The position numbers were made by a program, and so were the translations under genes. The notes below the pieces were generated by a model. That model ran no database searches, was not told the DNA's origin, and saw nothing but the letters and a program-made list of their open reading frames with translations. Positions 49,985 to 53,723 of a stretch of DNA of 53,723 nucleotides are shown one piece after another (positions within the stretch are counted from its first letter, which is position 1; every line of letters starts with the position of its first letter). Source of the DNA: Bryobacterales bacterium. Lineage in GTDB: Bacteria > Acidobacteriota > Terriglobia > Bryobacterales > Bryobacteraceae. The DNA lies in NCBI GenBank assembly GCA_003163855.1, contig PLRJ01000060.1:79498-133220 (forward strand), given 5' to 3'.

Positions 49985-52189
49985 ATGAATTCCAATTCGG
50001 TTCTACGCCGGGCGGCCTCGCTCCTGCTGCTGGCTGCTCCTTCCCTTTGCTTTGCCGTTGACACACATATATGGGAGCAGTCCGATCAAGCGGACTTCTC
50101 GCGTGGAACTGCCCAGAAACTTTCCATTCGCAGCGACGGCCGCGTGACGCTTTCTCCTTCTTTCAAAGAACTCGACAGCACGACGGTTCCTTATCTTTGG
50201 GCGCTGGCGGAAGACAGCAAAGGCACCTTGTATTACGGCGGCGGCGCGCCCACTGGAAATTCCACCAAGGTCTTTGCTCTAACTCCTGGTATGAAGCCGC
50301 ACGAGTTTGCAGATCTTATCGGGTTGGAAGTGCACGCCCTGGCAGTGGATTCGCACGATCACGTTTATGCGGCCGTTCTGCCCGATGCCAAAATTTACAA
50401 GATTGACGATAAAGGCAAGCCCACGCTGTTCTTTGATGCCAAGTGCAAGTACATCTGGGCCATGGCGTTCGACAAAGCGGGCGCGCTGTACGTGGCCACT
50501 GGGGATGCCGGCATTATTTATAAAGTCACTCCTGACGGCAAGGGAACCAAGTTTTTCGAAACGGGCGAGACGCACGCGCGCTCCATGACCTTCGATGAAG
50601 CGGGCGACCTGATTGTCGGTACTGACCCCAGCGGCCTCATTATTCGTGTCACCCCGAAAGGCGAAGGCTTTGTCTTGTATCAGGCCAACAAGCGCGAAGT
50701 CACTGCCGTGGCCGTGGAGAAAGGCGTCATCTATGCCGTCGCCGCAGGAAATAAGACGGGCGGCTTGACAGTTACCGGACCGCCTCCTGTCCTGCCCGGC
50801 GGTCAGTTGCAGGTTTCGGGAACAGGTCTGGCACACGCAGGCGCAGCGCCGCCATCGCTTCCTCCGGCTGTTGGTTCCTTGAGCGCGTCCGTGGCTGGCG
50901 GTTCGGAGCTTTATCGCATTCAAGCCGATGGCTTTGCCGAGAAAATCTGGTCAAGTCCCACCGATATCGCCTACGCACTTTCGTTCGATGCCGCCAGCCG
51001 TCCGCTGGTGGGCACAGGCAACAAAGGGATAATCTACCGCGTTGATTCCGAACAGCTCTCGACCGAACTGCTAAATACGCCGCCAACGCAGGTGACCAAT
51101 TTTCTGCGCGGTAAGGATGGCGTGGTCTACGCGGTAACGGGCAATGTGGGTAATGTTTATGCCATCGGGCCAGGGTTGGAAACGAAGGGCACGCTGGAGA
51201 GCGATGCGCTGGATGCGTCGGAATTTGCACAGTGGGGCAAAGTGCATATGACCACCACCCTGCATGGCGGCAACATCACGCTGGAGACGCGCAGCGGAAA
51301 CCTGAACCATCCGGAGAACCTGTGGAGCGCGTGGACCAAGGTGAACGTGACTGAGTTGGGCGGCCAGATCCAGTCGCCTTCGGCGCGTTTCCTGCAATAT
51401 CGCCTTACATTGTCTGCATCGCCGACCGGAGAGTCGCCCGACCTGAGCCTGATCGATATCGCTTACCTGCCAAAGAATATTGCGCCGCGCGTCTCGATCA
51501 TCGAAATGGCCCCGGCGAATTACAAGCAGTCGGCTAGCAACGCAGCGCTGGAGCGCAACGTGCTGCCTTCGGGTTCGCCCGCAACCTTGACCTTGCCGGC
51601 GGTGGGACAGAAGCGCAACGGATTAAACCCGCCTTCGCTTGAAGTGGGAGCCACCTCTACGCTCCAATACAGCAAGGGCTTCATTACCGCCCGCTGGAGC
51701 GCCAGCGATGCCAATGGCGATCCCCTAATTTTCAAAGTTGAAATAAAGGGTAAAGCGGAGACGCAGTGGCGCCTGCTTAAAGACAAATTGCAGGATCGCT
51801 TCTTCGCTTTTGACAGCGCCGCGTTTCCCGACGGCAGCTACCAGATTCGCGTAACTGCCAGCGACGCTCCGGGCAACACAATCAGCGCCGCGTTGACCGA
51901 TAGCTTAGTGGGTGATGCGTTCACCATCGATAACACTCCGCCTGAGATTATCAACGCGAAGGTTGCCAGCGGCGAAATCCATTTCACAGCGAAAGATTCG
52001 CTTAGTTGGATTGATAAAGCCGAGTACGCTGTCGATGGCGGCGAGTGGAATATCCTGGAGCCCGTGAATAAAGTGACGGATTCGCAGTCGCTTGATTTCG
52101 AACTCAAAGGTCAGCCGGGACAGATGATCTCGGTGCGGGTCTACGACGAATACGACAATGTCGTAGTCAAACAGTTCCCCATCTCGTAA
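49985..52189 (+). CDS. Secreted beta-propeller (NHL/SMP-30-like) protein with Ig-like C-terminus
   Basis: Protein of 734 residues. Signal peptide ending at about LCFA (25). A six-bladed-type propeller (about 30-400) with repeated units such as ALAVDSHDHVYAAVLPDAKI, AMAFDKAGALYVATGDAGII and SMTFDEAGDLIVGTDPSGLI. A Pro/Gly-rich insertion sits at about 265-300. Beta-sandwich-like regions fill about 420-734, with FITARWSASDANGDPLIFKV and VTASDAPGNTISA. Function unknown; it may form a secreted pair with the S55 peptidase upstream (34-bp gap, same strand). Confidence 0.85.
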   Translation: MNSNSVLRRAASLLLLAAPSLCFAVDTHIWEQSDQADFSRGTAQKLSIRSDGRVTLSPSFKELDSTTVPYLWALAEDSKGTLYYGGGAPTGNSTKVFALTPGMKPHEFADLIGLEVHALAVDSHDHVYAAVLPDAKIYKIDDKGKPTLFFDAKCKYIWAMAFDKAGALYVATGDAGIIYKVTPDGKGTKFFETGETHARSMTFDEAGDLIVGTDPSGLIIRVTPKGEGFVLYQANKREVTAVAVEKGVIYAVAAGNKTGGLTVTGPPPVLPGGQLQVSGTGLAHAGAAPPSLPPAVGSLSASVAGGSELYRIQADGFAEKIWSSPTDIAYALSFDAASRPLVGTGNKGIIYRVDSEQLSTELLNTPPTQVTNFLRGKDGVVYAVTGNVGNVYAIGPGLETKGTLESDALDASEFAQWGKVHMTTTLHGGNITLETRSGNLNHPENLWSAWTKVNVTELGGQIQSPSARFLQYRLTLSASPTGESPDLSLIDIAYLPKNIAPRVSIIEMAPANYKQSASNAALERNVLPSGSPATLTLPAVGQKRNGLNPPSLEVGATSTLQYSKGFITARWSASDANGDPLIFKVEIKGKAETQWRLLKDKLQDRFFAFDSAAFPDGSYQIRVTASDAPGNTISAALTDSLVGDAFTIDNTPPEIINAKVASGEIHFTAKDSLSWIDKAEYAVDGGEWNILEPVNKVTDSQSLDFELKGQPGQMISVRVYDEYDNVVVKQFPIS

Positions 52190-52192
52190 TCG

Positions 52193-53503
52193 CTAGCGCC
52201 GCTTCGTCTTAATCACGATCGGCGTCCCGTCGAACCCGAACTGTTCGCGCAGTCGATTTACTAAATACCGCTCCATCGAGAAGTGCATCTTGTCGGCTTG
52301 GTCGGTAAACACAATGAATGTCGGTGGCCTGATCGACGCCTGCGTCATGTAGTAAACCTTTACGTCGCTGCCGAAATGCAGCGTCTCGACAAACCGGTTC
52401 AGTTCGCCGGTCGTCACGCGTTTGGAAGCCGCATCGAACACCCGCCGGATAGTGGCGTAGATTTTTCTGATGCCCTCCGCGTTAATGGCGGAAGTGTAGA
52501 TGATGGGCGCGTAATCCAAAAACTTAAGTTCATCCTTAACGGTTTCGGTGAAGGTGCGCTTGCTGGCTTCACCCACCGCATCCCACTTGTTCACCACGAT
52601 GATGACGGCGCGCCCTTCTTCATGCGCATAGCCCGCAATGGTCGCGTCCGATCCTACGACGCCCTGCGTTGCGTCCACCACAATTAACGCAACGTTCGCC
52701 ATGCGGATGTGACGCCGCGCCATCACCACGCTTAGCTTTTCGGTCATCTCCGTGGTCTTGCCTTTGCGCCGAATGCCGGCCGTGTCGACAAAGCGGTAAG
52801 TCGTGTTCCCTTCCTTCACGCTCTCATCCACCGCGTCGCGCGTGGTGCCGGGTACGGGCGAGACAATCGACCGTTCCGAACCAACCAGCGCATTCAGCAG
52901 CGTCGATTTACCAACGTTAGGCCGTCCGATAATCGCCACCTTTATACGGCGTAGATTGCCTTCCGGCTCAGGCTCTTCCGTCTCCGGTTCCAACAGCGGA
53001 AACGGTTCGGTAATCTTGTCCAGCAGTTCGGCAATACCGCGCCGATGCTCAGCCGAAACTGGCATGGGGTCGCCCAGTCCCAGCGAATAAAACTCAGGCA
53101 CCAGGCTTTCGCGAGCGACAACATCAATCTTGTTAACGACAAGAGTCAGCGGCTTATTCAATTTGCGCAGCAGCTTGGCCAGATCGCGATCGGCCGAAGT
53201 GATTTCCGTGCGGCCGTCGATGACATAAACAATATGCGAAGCAATTTCAAACGCCACCTGCGCCTGTTTCAATATCTGGCTGGGGATAAGCGCGTCGTCG
53301 TTGACGACAATACCGCCGGTGTCGATAAGGCCAAACTTCTTGCCGCCATAATACGCTTCACCGTAGATGCGGTCGCGCGTAATGCCGGGCTCATCGCCCA
53401 CGATGGAACGCCGGTCGCCCAAAACGGCGTTAAACAATGTTGATTTACCGACGTTCGGGCGCCCGACGATCACAACGGTTGGTAGTGGTTCGTCTGCCGT
53501 CAC
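52193..53503 (-). CDS. der: Ribosome-associated GTPase Der (EngA)
   Basis: Protein of 436 residues with two complete GTPase domains. The first (about 8-170) has GRPNVGKSTLFNAVLG, DTGGI and NKID. The second (about 187-355) has GRPNVGKSTLLNALVG, DTAGIRRKGKT and NKWD. A C-terminal KH-like domain (about 356-436) ends in basic residues (KTKRR). This double-GTPase plan is unique to Der, needed for 50S subunit maturation. The start is a GTG at 53503, 42 bp from the divergent typA start. A core gene, not part of the accessory DNA. Confidence 0.97.
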   Translation of the reverse strand: MTADEPLPTVVIVGRPNVGKSTLFNAVLGDRRSIVGDEPGITRDRIYGEAYYGGKKFGLIDTGGIVVNDDALIPSQILKQAQVAFEIASHIVYVIDGRTEITSADRDLAKLLRKLNKPLTLVVNKIDVVARESLVPEFYSLGLGDPMPVSAEHRRGIAELLDKITEPFPLLEPETEEPEPEGNLRRIKVAIIGRPNVGKSTLLNALVGSERSIVSPVPGTTRDAVDESVKEGNTTYRFVDTAGIRRKGKTTEMTEKLSVVMARRHIRMANVALIVVDATQGVVGSDATIAGYAHEEGRAVIIVVNKWDAVGEASKRTFTETVKDELKFLDYAPIIYTSAINAEGIRKIYATIRRVFDAASKRVTTGELNRFVETLHFGSDVKVYYMTQASIRPPTFIVFTDQADKMHFSMERYLVNRLREQFGFDGTPIVIKTKRR

Positions 53504-53544
53504 TTCGCTTTAAGCTTCGCACAATGCGACCATGTAAGTGACGA

Positions 53545-53723
53545 ATGCCTTTAGAAAAACAAACGATCAACTCGCGCAACATCGCGATTATTGCGCACGT
53601 TGACCACGGAAAGACCACGCTTGTCGACGCCATGCTGCGCCAAAGCGGTATCTTTCGCGCCAACGAAGAAGTAACCGACCGTGTGATGGATTCCAACGAT
53701 TTGGAGCGCGAACGCGGCATCAC
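53545..53723 (+). CDS. typA: GTPase TypA/BipA, N-terminal part
   Basis: The first 59 residues begin [20 protein letters not shown] and continue to the right edge. The G1 motif [15 protein letters not shown] (about 17-31) and the conserved switch-I region [11 protein letters not shown] place it in the TypA/BipA translational GTPases, which act on 50S assembly and stress adaptation. The rest lies outside the window. Divergent from der. Some elongation factors share the motif, but the order [17 protein letters not shown] and [12 protein letters not shown] is TypA-like. Confidence 0.9.
   Translation, partial: MPLEKQTINSRNIAIIAHVDHGKTTLVDAMLRQSGIFRANEEVTDRVMDSNDLERERGI

Overview
The window looks like chromosomal DNA of an acidobacterium, probably near Solibacter/Bryobacter. 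The clues are the very large TonB-dependent receptor with an N-terminal carboxypeptidase-regulatory-like domain, the lipoprotein with Ig-like and beta-propeller regions, the GH29 fucosidase, the Gfo/Idh/MocA oxidoreductase, the imidazolonepropionase-like amidohydrolase, and moderately GC-rich coding DNA. This assignment comes from gene content, not from a marker gene.

Layout. 1-641: 5' part of a zinc alcohol dehydrogenase. 846-4056 (minus): a membrane-stress operon (XRE regulator, NfeD-like protein, flotillin, PspA) with a strong inverted repeat in front of its first gene. 4360-5188: a DIP1984-family gene followed by an RNA that folds like a bacterial Y RNA (long closing helix around a tRNA-like module), then a second region with the same architecture. 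5187-14665: a PhyH-type dioxygenase diverging from a tightly coupled biosynthetic operon (NeuD-like acyltransferase, ACP, AMP ligase, LuxE, LuxC, two SDRs, split transketolase, cyanase). There is no luciferase, so the fatty-aldehyde machinery must serve another product. 14791-15827: an epimerase gene broken by one frameshift. 15874-18479 (minus): amidohydrolase and Gfo/Idh/MocA oxidoreductase. 18583-24847: an operon of enolase-superfamily dehydratase, ThDP enzyme, a duplicated membrane protein, gluconate-dehydrogenase-subunit-3-like protein and GMC oxidoreductase, fitting sugar or sugar-acid oxidation. 24854-31303 (minus): NUDIX hydrolase, TonB receptor, fucosidase and beta-lactamase-fold hydrolase.

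31.3-40.8 kb is a decaying accessory zone. It holds one intact DUF433/DUF5615 pair and several broken toxin-antitoxin genes (DUF5615 fragments, a vapBC remnant, a duplicated antitoxin end), plus a large secreted beta-propeller lipoprotein, a TPR-like secreted protein and a frameshifted repeat-family gene. About 41.7-47.4 kb looks like an integrated element: less GC-rich unknown genes, a small serine resolvase with a consensus promoter, and a large serine recombinase whose last codons run antisense through a tRNA-Glu gene. 47.5-53.7 kb returns to core-type genes: cytochrome c, S55 (SpoIVB-like) peptidase, secreted beta-propeller protein, Der GTPase and the start of TypA/BipA.

The strongest candidates for something undescribed are the Y-RNA-like locus beside DIP1984 and the LuxC/LuxE-transketolase-cyanase operon.
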